In this document: positions 11,772 to 25,219 of the stretch, one piece after another | Layout of the letters: the number at the start of each line of letters is the position of its first letter | Numbering within the stretch: position 1 is the first letter of the stretch | DNA from: Beroe forskalii | Taxonomy: Eukaryota; Ctenophora; Nuda; Beroida; Beroidae | Direction: 5' to 3' | Assembly: GCA_011033025.1 (NCBI GenBank) | Contig: WFMF01000024.1 | Location: 620,001-684,000 of the forward strand | Length of the DNA: 64,000 nt | Made by a program: the position numbers and the translations under genes | Notes under the pieces: generated by a model | Database searches by the model: none | What the model saw: only the letters and a program-made list of their open reading frames with translations | What the model was told of the DNA's origin: nothing

Positions 11772-13922
11772 GGTAGTCGGACATTTGTCCGACACGGACA
11801 TTTGTCCGACACGGACAGTTGTCCGAAACCCAGTACGAAATTTTGCGGACATTTGTCCGACACGGACATTTGTCCGAAAATCCCCCAACAATTTCTTCAA
11901 ACTTATTGGTAAGTGATTGAGAGGAGCCATTCACTTGTCCGACACGGACATTTGTCCGAATAAAACACAGAGTTAATGAGGTAATCAATGTTTATAGAAT
12001 AAAGTACTATATAATCAGCATGTTTCACACAAAGATAATGTATAGTATTATTAGCACTCAAAATATAATCAAATTACTTCAACATAGTCATGCTACCAAC
12101 TGCTTCCAAATAATCCAAAACATCAGTGTAAGAATCATAGTCCTCAACGACCTTCTGCAGCCTCTGATCGTATCTGACCCACTTGGCAGCTCTGGGTTCA
12201 GGTGGTTGACGCAGCTGTCTTCTGGTGAGCTTGTGGTCTGTGAGTGCCTGCTCTGCTTTCAGGGCGTCCAGGAACTTCCAGAGAGTGGGGTTGGAGCAAG
12301 ACAGCATGGAGTGGAAGCCGTGGTGCCAGCCTTCCGCGATGTTGGAGGAGCGTGGAAGAAGACACAAGGAAGCGTCGTGCTGGTTCCACATGTCGTGGCT
12401 GAAGGTTGGGGGTGTGGTGGAGGTCCCAATCCAGGTGGATTCGAAGTAGGAGGTGAAGGTCGCCATGTCTGTTGGGAGCAGGGGCTTGAGGGTCCTCCAC
12501 ACTCTGTCAACATCATGCAGTGGAACGAAGGCGATGGCTCCAATCTTTGCGAAGCTGTCTCTGACCGGTAAGTCACGAGGTCAGCCTGACGAAGATGCTT
12601 GAAGAGGGACTGTTTGAAGTGGAAGTTGCATCCCCGCCTGGTAGTAGAAGGCCACATCAGCAACAGCGTTGTGGATTGCAAGCTCGTAGTCCATGAGGAT
12701 GGAGGAGGGTTGGTAGGGACCCCAGGTGTCGACTTCTTCGAAGAGGTTTCTGTAGAGGGTGGTGGTCTTTCCCGGAAGAAGCCCGTAGAAGAGGGGGAGA
12801 TGGAGGGTGTCGGGGAAGAGCCCATGAATGGTGAAGAGCTGTTTGAAGAGGTTGGGAGAGGACTTGAAAGTACCATCCATCACCCAGTCGTTGCAGTCCA
12901 CCATGGCAGAGGCATTGGTGGCAGTTCCCCAAAGGAAGGATCTTCTGGTCTGTTCTGAGTAGCCGGAGTCCCAGAGCATGAGGCACTCCTTGTTGTGGGA
13001 GAGGATGTAGTCTGCTGGGATGGTGAGGTGTTCGAGGTCTCTGGGGGAGCAGGGATGCTTGTCAGCTGCCTGGCGGGTCCGTCTGGCCATCCGTGCGAGG
13101 GAGGAGGGTTGGCAGGCGAGCTCCTTCCTGGCTTCAAACCCAAGTCCGGCAGAGGCTTCAGCAGCTAGACGTTTGGTGGGCAGGTCCGTCTCCACAGCTT
13201 TCTTCTTCAGCTCCTGCTTCCGGATGTAGGCAGTTGAGGAGGCTCCTTGGGCATCGTGGTTGCAGTGGTCAGGGGCAGGCGTTGTCAGCTGCTTGTCCAC
13301 CGTGGTGATCCTGGCTCTGCAACCAGTTCTGAAGAGGGCGCACTTCCAGTAGCAGTTGTCGTTCCTCTTCTTGTCCAGGACGAATCGGTGACCATCAAGG
13401 ATAGGGTTCTCTGTGTCTTTCTTCTTTCCGGGAACGAAGGTGAGGTTGGTTGCCATAGTAGTTGGTTGTTGATAGTAGTTGGAACAAACGAAGACGATAA
13501 TTTAGGCCGGAGTCGACGGGTTTTATACTCCCATGGTGCTCGTTAAGATGTTTAAGTGGTGTCATGGCCCTGCATGGCGTAGCATACGACATCGTCTCGC
13601 ATCACATTACATGAGAACATCCCATCTCGTCCAATCTCGTCAGTATCGGGTCCCATCACCCTATCAGTGATGGGCTGATGTCAAACCTAGGACTTGGGTC
13701 GCATCACATGATTTTGTACCTACATCCATCGAGGAACCTTGCCGTATAATCATCAAATGTAAACACAGTAGTTCCCCTTTATTTTGGAATAAAATTGTGT
13801 CTGACTTTCGGACAAATGTCCAAATTCGGACAGTTGTCCGACACGGATATTTGTCCGAATAGCTAATTTCAGGTGTCGGACAAATGTCCGTGTCGGACAA
13901 ATGTCCTAGAATCCCTCATTGC
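11763..13922 (-). mobile_element. MULE-type DNA transposon with 9-bp target duplication
   Basis: The element body is 11772-13913, bracketed by the 9-bp direct repeat CCTCATTGC at 11763-11771 and 13914-13922. The ends are inverted: after 7-9 differing bases both read GGACATTTGTCCGACACGGA and continue matching. Further copies of the near-palindromic motif CGGACATTTGTCCG fill 11772-11960 and 13806-13910. A target duplication of 8-10 bp and a FLYWCH/MULE transposase are standard for this superfamily. The perfect target repeat suggests moderate age, though the transposase reading frame is broken. Confidence 0.88.
12074..13456 (-). pseudogene. FLYWCH-MULE transposase, frameshifted
   Basis: Starting at ATG 13456, residues 35-67 form a FLYWCH-type zinc finger (YWKC with Cys39, Cys46, His64, His67). 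The MULE catalytic domain follows, with Asp194 in VMDGTF, Asp256 in ILMDYE and the NIAEGWH block near 12330 supplying the expected Glu. The first 291 codons stop at 12581. The homologous reading moves to a second frame at a GGGG run near 12638 (FHFKQSLFKHLRQADL) and to a third near 12570 (FAKIGAIAFVPLHDVD), ending at 12074. Two single-base shifts therefore separate three otherwise collinear parts. They may be real decay or consensus errors. GC content is clearly higher than the surroundings. Confidence 0.85.
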
Positions 13923-16900
13923 AATACTCTTTCCATAATACCCTTACTCGTTAGTGCGCAGCACAACGTCATCAACGTAACACTTAATAACACTATAACG
14001 TCGTCAGATTTTCCAATATCATTTGGGTTTCGGTATTAAGAATATGGAATTATAACCAAACAAAATGGATAACATACTAAAAATGCTGCGAGTTTTTATT
14101 GCGCTGCAAGGAATAGTTGGTTACTCTGGACAGTGAACTATTGAGTTCTAGCAAGCAGTCCCAACTTTAATAAAGCACTTACGGAGTTTTACTATATGTT
14201 CAAATGAAATTTCTATACTTCTATATCGTTATAGTTACACAGTACAAACGGCGTCAACAAAACATTAAAAAAACTGAGTTTCCACCTGAGATTAAAGCGT
14301 AATATCAAATAACAACATATTCGTAGGTAAGAATGGTCAGTAAGACTTACATAACGACCTATATAACATATCTCAGTGTGGACACACACTATAGATGTGT
14401 CTGATCCCCCATTCTCTGTCCGAGTGTTGCTTGCTATAACAACTCAGTAAGACTGTCATCACCCATCACTAAACCCCGCGCACTAGAAATAGGTGGTTGA
14501 GATGACGTCATTATCATATCATAATGTAGTGAGTTGATAACGTCACACCGCCTATTTCTCTTACGCGGATATTAGTAGCAGATGCGAAGCATAAACACAC
14601 ACTGTGCCACGTCACCAACTCACCCTGCCCTCATATCCTCACTACGTCATTGGAGAGAGAGTGAAGCATTCGAACCTGATGACGAGCTGCAAAGCACTCC
14701 CCTGCTAAGCGAAGTGCATACCTCGCTTTAACATTCATATAACTCCACATATTACATGGGCCTGTCATATTATAGCACTATCCCGGTTGTCAGTAGAAGT
14801 ATTTAAAGGAAGCATCACTGCGAGTGTACGTGCTTTACAGCAACTCCGCGCTTTTAGTTGTTTTTATTACAGTTGGAAGGACGTGGCGAGTGAAGTGTGT
14901 GCATGTAATGCAGGGCAATATGGGGAGTACACCCGAATCCGGGTATATTGAAAGCAGAAACAGTGTACTACAAATGTACTACAAAGAGTTGGAAGTATTC
15001 AGGACAGTGTTGCTCTGAATGCGCCTAGCTCGGACCGGTACAAAGCAATATCCTTGGTACAGGAACTCAACTCGCAATGCAATTGATAATACACATAAGT
15101 AGACAAGAATACTGCGCCTCTAGCTGCCTGTGCTTGAAATGTCTTTGTCTACACATGTTATGGAGATCATGAAGTCATATATTATTATAGTTCAATTATA
15201 AGAATATAGTGAGGAATAGTCTAGGTATCTTTTGTTTGCGAGAACAGCATTAAAAGTGCAGCAAGGGTGAGGACACAAAGCCAGACTGAAGTGGCAGGAA
15301 TTAATTGGAAAACAATACATTTTGCGATGAGATGTTTATTAGGTTGTGGAGCCCAAGAGCTCCCAAAAGTCATTTACATGTAATATATTGTATACATATT
15401 CTAAGACGAGTGAACGTAATACGTCACAGTCATCCCAAATTTATTCATATTCGGATCATTTGTGACTTTCACATACAATATAACAACATCGTTCTCCTTT
15501 CGTTCTCCTTCTCCAAATCTCATCCATCAATTGATCAACCGAAGGCAAGGCATTAAATAGTGTTGAGTGCACTTTACACTTTGACATTCCAACTCATTGT
15601 GAATTGTAGTAATTGAAGCACTAACTGTATAATTCTCATATTTATGGTAAAAGATCATATTCCACAAACCTACGTCCAAGCATCGATAAAACTGAAATAA
15701 TGATTCCACAAACAGAACTCACAAACTTACAATGATCATCGTCTGACATAACGTTTCTCTAGCGGTGGGAGGGATCATACTAAGGGACAAAGTGGAGAGC
15801 TTCGTCCAGAAACATAGCTCAAATTATGAATATAAGGGGGGGGGGGGGGGCAAGCAGAGTTGAATTTTCCAATTATCAATAGACCTTTCAGAAATCTGCC
15901 AAACGTGATCGCAATAATGAATTGAGGTTGGATGAAATGGTATCATTTCAGAAAATGGTCTATATTATCGACCCTATTATGATACTGTTATGAAATATCG
16001 AGGTCGCCCCCATCATATCGAAACTAAGTAATGAGATGCAGCAAGTTTCTAATAGAAGCAAGATAAGGTTTGTTGGCAGCATTCTGATTGCTGACATAAC
16101 AAATAAAGAGATAAGGTTATAATTAAGATAATATAGTTATACAGTTATAGAATAGGTACACAAGGTTTTCGAAGAAAACACAAAGATATCCATTTAGCAA
16201 CGTTATCAAAATTTAAAATTGATTCGTATTTCACTGCCAATGCTGCACTGTTCAGCCTGCGACATTTCTGCGATTTTGAATCAGAATTGTTATTCAGTAA
16301 TAGTATAAGTACTGCAAAAATAGTGGAATATAAAAGTTTAAATTGCAATAAATAAATGTCAATGAGATGCAAATAATCTCTTTTTGTCCACAAAAATAAT
16401 TAGTGATAGGCTATAACAAGGTGATTAATTTTTTTGATCAATCAATTTGATTGATAGATGATTTAATTCTTAATAATCAAGTCAAGTTTCTCATATGGCA
16501 CCTCATACTTGATACTCATAGTTAATTGCTAATCACTATTCTGATGTGCTTGGTATATGACCAATTTGTTTATCAACGTTTGGCGATCAAAATGTAATTC
16601 TAAAATTTAAAATCTAAATGAAAGTTTCTTGCTTTCTTGTTTTCATGCTAATCTATGAAGTTATTGATAGAACTATCATGACCTTCTGACATAAACTATG
16701 AAGACAAATAGTTATGTATATCTAAATTTCATCATTTCCGAAACTTTTTGTTAAATACCTCAATGAAATAATGCAAACATGTACTGTCAGTGCATTTAAC
16801 TTTTATCAGAACAAATTTTTTACTGAACTCAGCATTATTAAAAAATGATCAAAATCAATAAAGTAATAGATCTGTCAATTCTTTGCCAACCTAAAAACTA

Positions 16901-17408
16901 AAAAGTGATAAAAACTTTTATTTAGATACCTAGGTATGATTAAAGTATTAAAGATTCTGGATAGATTTTCAGTAGGTATACTGATTTTCAACAAATAGGT
17001 ATTATTAAGTTACTATAGCTTATTAATGAAGTGAGTTAAATGTAAATACAAAACTTCATTATACCATTCAATTTGAAATTTTTATACCTGGGTATTAAAG
17101 GTACTCAAAAATATAATTTGATTTATATAATCAGAAATATCGTTCTGAATCACACGCAAATGATTCTACATAGTCAAAAAGTCAAAAGCAACAGGTCGAA
17201 AGGAAAGTTTGAATTTTCTTGTAGCCCCAGTCTGGATGGTTTTCACTACAAGAACTATCTTTTCCTCATATCTATTGAAGATTGAAACATGATATGCAAT
17301 TTCCAAGCCGTGAAGGGTCTCTATGAAGGGCCCTTTCGACCTGTTGCTTTTGACTGATGAGCACACATATCAAATATACCACTGATTATCTATTTAATCA
17401 TCATGTGC
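13923..17408. other. stretch without supported genes
   Basis: AT-rich. It contains an imperfect inverted repeat at about 14487-14564 built on GAAATAGG(T/C)GGT with TGACGT, and a run of fifteen Gs at 15836-15850. The small open frames at 14.8-15.7 kb have neither splice borders nor protein-like composition. At 17185-17215 and 17322-17352 a CAAAAGCAACAGGTCGAAAG motif occurs in opposite orientations, just past the zinc-finger stop codon. Confidence 0.4.
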
Positions 17409-20400
17409 TCAAAAACTAATGTCATCGTCTTCAGAATAAAGAGTATCAGTGACATCTTCTGAATGCACTATTTCTTCCATTGAAACTTCATTTTCATTCA
17501 TTGGCATGACGAATGAATCATCCCTAGATAGCATCACAGGGACCGAGGAAAATGAGCCCATTGACAGAAATGAAGATGTGCTGTTTGGAGTGGATGTAAG
17601 TTCAGTGGATTTGGTTTGATGAGCTACTGGTGCATCAAAAATTTCAGTCTTGATTTTCAAATCAAAAAAATAATCACGAGTTATGTTCGATTCTGGATGC
17701 ACCTTGGTCAAATGAGCCTTCATATTTGACCATCGTGAGCGTATTGTACGGTAAAGACAATTGTGAGGGCATATCAAAGGGTCTGGAACAAGATGAGCAC
17801 CCATGTGATTTTTATAAGCACTCAAACTGCTGGTTTCGAATCCACAATCTGCACACTTGTAACGATCATAACTCTTAACAGACTTGGAATATATTACACC
17901 TCCTGACATCTCTGCTTCTTTCAAATTTAGCTTTCCAAATGGAAGCAGTATGTTGTGTACTCTTTTCAAATGCTTTCTATAGCTTTGTCGGTTGAGCGAA
18001 GTGAATTTACAAAGCTCACAATCATAGGATTTGCTGCTTTGATGAGCCAAGACATGATGCTCTAACTGCTTCTTATTCTTAGCACGATATCCACATATTT
18101 CACAAGAATACTGATAGTGTTCTTGAGTTTTTTCTTCGTCCTTAGGACCTTTCAAACTTACATTGGCCTTTTCTTTCAATGGATGGACAACTAAATGTAC
18201 ATTGTATGTATCAAGACTTTGTGTTTGGAAATCACAGCAGGGACACAAATAATATAATTCATTATTTAGCAATTCCAAATCCGATGATTGATGATCATTT
18301 ACAATATGCTTTTCGTAAGAGATTCTATTAGTGGTTTTGAATTTACAGAGACAGCAAATGAAATATTTTTCAGGCACATGCAAAGATAAATGATCTTCCA
18401 TTTCGGAAGGTATATCAGTTTGAAAATCACAATTCTTACAGCTGTAATGTTTATCACTTTCTTTACTCAGCTTCTTTTTTTCATGTTCTGTCTCATATTC
18501 ATTTTTAGTCCCTGGATGAGATATTTCGATATGGTTGCAATACAACTTGTAATACATGCATTTAAAAGGACAATATGAACAGTAGTAATTGTATTCCTTT
18601 TCTTCTTTCTTGATGTATCCTTCTGGGGCATCTAACTTAATAATTTCATTTTTCTCTTCAGGATGATAGCGTGACATATGGGAACAGATTGAATGATAAA
18701 ACACAGTAAGATAAGAACAATGCTCACATTTATACTTGTTCTCACTTCCATGAGCTCGCTGATGACTCTTCAACAAGGGACTTGACCCTGCCACATAGTC
18801 ACATTTGTTGCATTTGTACAGCTCAGAAATCAATTTGCTGTCAGGATGATTGGTCTTAATGTGTGTTTTGAGGCAAGAGTTCGAAACTGTAATGTAATCA
18901 CAAAGTTCACATTTTATAGCCTTCTCACTCCTATGTGCCTTTTTATGTACCTCCATTGACTTTGGGAAGATTGTTGTGAAGCTGCATTCATCACATGCTA
19001 GCTTATTGTCTTCAGTAGAATCATCAAGTTCCTCATCTGACGAATTATCATTTGCCATCATGTCTTCTGTTTCATGATCACTATCATTTTCACCATCAAC
19101 TATGTCATCACTTTTACATGTATCATTGAAATTATTGCCAACATCTCCCTTGAGTTGACCTGGTTTTATCTTGGGCAGCACGTCCTCATTAGGATGATCT
19201 CTTTTCATGTGACCTACATATGATGAATAGCTGACGGTTATAAAGTTGCAAGCACCATCTGAACAGCTATAAGAATACTTGCTCTTGTGAGCACGTGTAT
19301 GATTATTGAAATGATCATATCGTTTTGTATTGAAGTCACATTCTTTGCAATGATACACTTTTTTAAGAGAATGCACACTTTGCATATGTTTATCTAATGA
19401 ATACTGGTATGTGGTCAAATAGTAGCAGTGCTCACATTTCAAACAATCAGGACTATCATGACACTTCCGATGCAAAGCAATAACTGCCTCTCTGTTGCCT
19501 GAAAATGGACATTTATCACATCCATATGCACTTTGCTTGGATTCACCAGATTCGGTAACTTCATTACATTGAGTGCTAGGCACATTTTCTGGGACATTTT
19601 CTTCAGGATGGAGAGATGCCATGTGAGTAATGAATGATTTCTGATATAAACTAATGAAACAACAATGGGGACACTTAAAAGCATTTGGATCCTTGTGTGC
19701 TTGAAGATGTGCTTTATAGAATTTTGCCCTGTTAGTTGTATAATCACACTGATTACACTTCTTTAACAATGTCTGGGAGTGCTTCAGTTTTATATGCTTG
19801 GTAAGCCTTGAATGAGACACAGCAATATATTTACATATATCACAATGATAGAATCTTTCTTCTCCGTGGTCAATTTCATGCTTTCGCAACTTCTCAGAAC
19901 TATTTGTTTCATAACCACACTTTTCACAATGATACTTATACTTTTCAAGGGGGTGTCGTTTAAGAGTTATCTGTTCCTTGGGGTGAAACTTTTTCATATG
20001 TAAACGAAAAGACTTGTAACAAATACTGATAAAAAGGCAATGAGGGCATTTATAATTGTACTCTGCCTCATGTGCCTTCACATGTTTTTCAAGATTTTTC
20101 TGATGTCGAGCAATGAATGTACATCGATCACATTTGAAAAACTTGAATGTCATGTTCACTGGCTGCTGCTCTGTTTTTGGTGATAAAGATCCAGATGTAT
20201 CTATATCCTCCATTGTTGCATTTAATTCAGGCACACTTTTATTATGTCGACATTCAATGTGTCTTTTCAAAAATTTATAAGATCGTGTTTGGAATGTACA
20301 GTGTTTACATTTAAACTGCTTAGGAGTGTGATTGATCTTATGATTCTTCAGCGCTATGAGGTAATTGCTCTGATAAGAACACTTGTCACACTTATACTTA

Positions 20401-21397
20401 AACGTTGGAGTGGGCACAGTTTCTCTCAAATCAGCTCCATCCTTTGACAAGGTCCATTCTGCTGATGATTTGTGTAAATCTTTCATGTGCTTTTTTATTA
20501 GAACTATAGAAAAGGTTTTATAGTCACAAAGCTTACATGAACAAAAAGCAGAATTGGGGTGATTCCTCTTGTAATGGCGAATCAAGTTATATTTTAAAAC
20601 AGTTTTAAATGAACAGACATTACAGGCAAACATCTCTACAGTACTGTAATTATCTGACACAGGTTCTGGGTCTGCAGTAATTTTACTCATTTTCTGATTA
20701 GTCTGGCACTCTGCAGGGAAGTCTTTTTTCTGTCTCTTTCCAGATTTCTTGATTGTTATTTCATTATGGTGTGCATTTTTCATATGTTCATGAATAGTTA
20801 TTTGTGATTTTGACGAGAACTTGCAATATAAGCATCCAATTTCTTCATGTTCATCAGATTTTGTATCATCAGCATCATCTTTTTCAGATGTATCAGTAGA
20901 AAAGACTTCAGGGTGTTTGATTGATAAGTGACTGCTAAATAGGGAGAATGATTCCACTTTGTAAGAACAGTGGAAACAGCTATAATTCCATACAACACTA
21001 TGTCGAGCAGACATGTGCTTTTCAAACTCTTCACTAGAGTCACAAAAGAAATTGCAATCATGACAATCATACTCATTAGACATTTCATTCTTATCAGGCT
21101 TAGTGACATTGCTGGTATTATTTTTCTTGGGGCAAGGGTGTTTTGATATCTCTGACTGGGAATCAGCTGTAAAAGAACAGTTAGGACACTTTAAACAAGT
21201 ATCTGAATCAATGTGTGTCTTGCAGTGCTCTTGAAAAGCATCAAATTCCTTGCACTGAAAAACACATTTACCACATGTAAAGCAATTAGGAAATTTTTCA
21301 GCACATTTGATGATGTGGGCTGAAAATGTCACCATCCGATTGGTTGAAAAGTTACAAAATTCGCAGATATAGAAGTCAGTTCCACTTTCACAACTTT
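17409..21397 (-). CDS. poly-C2H2 zinc-finger protein, last exon (about 32 fingers)
   Basis: One open reading frame runs from a splice acceptor (TTTTTTTCAG, exon start 21397, phase 1 upstream) to TGA at 17409-17411. The ATG at 21335 is internal: the 20 codons before it complete a finger (YICEFCNFSTN), so the true start lies in an upstream exon not identified here. I count about 32 C2H2-type units. From the sixth onward they alternate between CDKC-X-Y...H-X3-H types and KCPHC-X-F...HMKxxHP types, so the protein is built of finger pairs. An acidic segment (near 19010-19130) interrupts the pairs, and the C-terminus is Ser-rich then acidic (SEDDDISF). A nuclear DNA- or RNA-binding role is inferred from the fingers; no orthologue is recognised. 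Confidence 0.92.
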
Positions 21398-24290
21398 CTG
21401 AAAAAAATGTTGTTAATCTGAAGTTTGAATTCAGTTGCCATAAGTATTAAGTAGGTAATTATGTGCTAGTAGACAGTAGTAACAACAATTCCCAAGATTC
21501 AATTATGAAGATTTATCATCCAGTTTTAAGGCTCCTGAATGCAAAATTTTGACTTTTGCTACTTTTATCCATCTCAGGGCATGAGATATTATGCAATAAG
21601 CATTGGTCCACTACTTCAAGTGATAAACAACTTTGAACTAACGAGATAGAATGATGTCATTATTCTATAAAAAAAAAGGTTTATTGGGTTTGTTTTCCAT
21701 AGTTTATCCAGTAGAAAATAGCATGAAAAAGTTTGAATTTCTTGTTCAGAGACCTTTATTACCAAATGCATAGTTATTTGACAGAGATGAAATTCATTTT
21801 CTTGACTTAGTTATAGAATATGGATTGACAATATTTGATCTTCATGATATCAACTTAAAAAAGTATCAACTTAGAAAAGTCTTGCAAATTGATGTCAAGA
21901 AGAAAGTTTCATCACTGAAATTCATGTCTTACCAGTCAAGTCAGCAGCCATAAGAAAATATTTATTTTTGCTTCTGTTTCCCAATTTATTATCCAAATAA
22001 TACAAGTAACAGTTTGGTATATTGCTTCAGTGAGCAATCAGAACCATATAATATCAGGATACATCATCTATCACTGCAATGGTACAATCACAAATTGACA
22101 TTCTCATAGCCAATTGCACAGCATTCACATTTTATTTATAGCCCAATTCGAATCATACAGTTAAACACAGTAAAGGTAAAGACCTAAGACAGTTAAAAAT
22201 ATCTGCTGTATATGCACATGGATCAATTGAATTAAATAATAAAGATTGAATAAAGATTAGATTCCTTTATCGAAAATTGTTTGTTTCACTGCATCAATGA
22301 TCAATCACATCATACACAAAGATTGATAAGGATGTACAATTCACTGATAGGATGTACAATTCACTGATAGGACAGATTTTCATTTCAAACCTGTTCATAC
22401 TCTCTATTTTGAGTTTGCCAGACATTGCATTGTCTGTGCAGGGAGGCAAGCAACGCCTGGCAATTTCGAGTATTGTGGAAGTAAAAAGTCAAAATTTAGT
22501 AAAATTCAATATTTGCAACATTTATAAACAATGCAACTGCAGCACAATGCAACTGCATCAAAAAAACAGTAAAAGCGTTTTATGATTTATTGCTAAACAC
22601 GTTTATCCCTGTTTGAGTTGCGAGGCCGAGGCCGCGGCGCACTTTTCGTAGGGAAGCCGCGCACTATAGGCCAGTTTCGCGATGCGCGGCACTAGGGAGA
22701 TTTTACGACGCGCGTCAATTTAGAAAGTGTACCCTGTTTAGGGCTATCTAATAGATTGTCATATTCTCTTCAACAGTTGAAATGCGGTTTTTCTAATTCA
22801 GTTAAGTCTGAAGATTATCACAGTGTGTTTCATTTTCCCGAATCCCGAAATTTAGCATGATTTCTAGGCCACCAAACTTGGGCAATTTGCCATGCCTATA
22901 ACTTTTTTCTACTCGAGTCTACCACTGACAGACTTATATCCCCTTACACGTTGAACCCTTGCTGACAAGATCCAATCAACCTTATAGCGCGGAACATGGT
23001 CAAATCGGCCTTCAAATATTGGTAGGTTATCGAAAAATGGCACGCGCTATTGCCCGAATACGTGCAATGACGCGTGTCATCTTAATAACGCATCCATCTC
23101 CGACGGCCGATCCGACCATGTTCCGCGCTTCTCAGCGGAATAAGAACGTTTGGATGTTGTTGGCAAGAGTCTAAAAAGGAAGAGGGTGAAAGTCTGATAA
23201 GAGTAGGATTCGGTGGTAAAAAGTTACAGACACGACAAGTCCCGTAAAATAAGCTCAAATGTTCGCTATAACGCAGCTAAGATAACCACGAGAAAAGAGA
23301 GTATATGTACATAAGCATATTTCAAAGCACAAAGGATAATCCTCATTTGGAAACCATAAACAGAACAAAACTTAAAACACATGAAAGCCAACTTTAGATT
23401 ACTGCTAAATATGGTTATTTTACTCCGAATAATACTCTTATCATTCCATTGAAAATTGAAGGGAGCATTCAGCCTACTGAAGTACTTAAATATGCTCATT
23501 AAGTTGATATCCCGAAAAGCTGATTAAATATGAAGATGGACAGAATCAAATTCATGAGCTTCAAACTCAAAACAATTATTCACTGTGACTATTTTATCAG
23601 TACAGTGTACCTATTTCATGTTTGATAGTGATACCCTTTCGAAGACTGAAGAGTTGCTTTAGTTTCGCACTGATCACTGCATGAGTACTGCACCTGGTTC
23701 ATCATCACAGTCCTGAGGCACGACTAGGGTTCCCTGAAGAAGATCTCAGTAGTCATGGGTTAATTTGAGAAGTTCAAGGAACCAATTTATCCCCATCTCC
23801 CTACCTGAGATAAACGTTTTTTAAGATCAATCGAGGAATCCGAAACAGTACAATACGCGCGCCGAGAAATGCGGCGCGCGAAGAGTTTATAATTGCTCGC
23901 GAAAAATGCTTTTCTTGATTGAAAGCTCATTTGGGAAGACCCTTTTGAAAATATATTGCCAAATTGTGACAAAGATGCCACAAAAGTGATTGGAAAGTGA
24001 TTGGAATGTGATTGGAAAGTGATTGGAATATAATTTGGATAGCAATTGATGGGTTTTAGTTGTGCGCTATTTGTTTAGCGCCTTTAAAACTTGAAATTCA
24101 AAGCGAATGCGATGGAACAATACTAGCTAAGGGGTGAAGGGGAGAAGTGTAGGTTGTAAGGAGTGATTACATTAACCTCAAAAGACACTCACATGATCAT
24201 TAGCAATTCCATTTATAGGAGTGGAAGAGGTTTTAGCCAACAGCCGTTCTTGGAAGAATCGCTGCCGTTACTAACACAGTGCATTCTGAT
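21398..24290. other. probable intron and 5' region of the poly-zinc-finger gene
   Basis: The intron begins at 21398. A CpG-rich patch lies at about 22620-22730 and a second at about 23855-23885. An inverted repeat lies at 22986-23129. A minus-strand frame from ATG 23981 reaches a CAG|GTAGGG donor near 23806 in phase 0 (MASLSQFGNIF...); it could be a 5' exon but does not match the phase-1 need at 21397. A short GTGATTGGAA tandem sits at 23990-24030. Confidence 0.35.
22986..23129. repeat. 144-bp inverted repeat, MITE-like
   Basis: The left arm at 22986-23010 (AGCGCGGAACATGGTC then AATCGGCC) matches the reverse complement of 23105-23129 with two mismatches in 25. The 94-bp spacer is GC-rich for the region and contains GCACGCGC and ACGCGTGTCAT. 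No obvious target duplication. Confidence 0.55.
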
Positions 24291-24296
24291 AAGATT

Positions 24297-24832
24297 GGGA
24301 ATTAGACAATACAAACACAGTGCATTCTGATGTGAGGGGGAATAAGACGATACAAACACAATGCATTATGGTGATAGGGGGAATTAGACGATACAAACAC
24401 AGTGCATTCTGATGAGAGGGGGAATAAGACGATACAAACACAGTGCATTCTGATGAGAGGGGGAATTAGACGATACAAACACAGTGCATTCTGATGTGAG
24501 GGGGAATAAGACGATACAAACACAATGCATTATGGTGATAGGGGGAATTAGACGATACAAACACAGTGCATTCTGATGAGAGGGGGAATTAGACGATACA
24601 AACACAGTTCATTCTGATGAGAGGGGGAATTTGACGATACAAACACAGTACATTGTGATGAGAGGGGGAATTAGACGATACAAACACAGAGGGGGGAATT
24701 AGACGATACAAACACAGTACATTGTGATGAGAGGGGGAATTAGACGATACAAACACAGTGCATTCTGATGAGAGGGGGAATTAGACGATACAAACACAGT
24801 ACATTTTGATATGAGGGGAATTAGACGATACA
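24297..24832. repeat. 41-bp minisatellite
   Basis: Roughly thirteen units, each with ACAAACACAGTGCATTCTGA, a G-run and AATTAGACGAT; some units are AATAAGACGAT variants. Minus-strand open frames across it (74-110 codons of CLYRLIPP-type repeats) are products of the periodicity and not genes. Confidence 0.85.
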
Positions 24833-25219
24833 AGTAGGTACTAACCTTCTGATGAGAGGGTGGGCATTGGAGTCGGGAGAAAGCCACTGAACTCAAGGGT
24901 GAAAGTTCCAAATTTGATATATGTTCAGGGAGGCGTTGATTGTCTTTTAGCAGAGGTGTGGAGTTTAATATGAATGGACTAGGTAGAATCAGATTACAGA
25001 GCGGACTAGCAACCTGAAGATGAGTTTTCAAGTTAGTTAAGAAGATAAGGAGAGCTGGTGAATTCTATTGCTTTGTGATTTAAGTAAAAATTGTTCCTAT
25101 GTGATTCCTATCTAGATGTGATTCTTCTAAGCTTCTATAGACATAAACAGTACCTTTGTTCAGCGAAGTAGCTCCGTGAATAGAGGAGTATAGGTATCCC
25201 AGGCTCAGGGTCCTGCACA

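Noticed and set aside
12020-12876. Open frames of 183 and 205 codons overlapping the transposase
   Set aside because: They lie in the other frames or strand of the GC-rich FLYWCH-MULE gene; only the frames with the catalytic motifs are homologous.
23787-23981. First exon of the poly-zinc-finger gene
   Set aside because: The donor is good but phase 0 does not match the phase-1 acceptor at 21397, and composition is unremarkable; kept only as a note.
24302-25031. Minus-strand CLYRLIPP repeat frames
   Set aside because: Translation of the 41-bp minisatellite.
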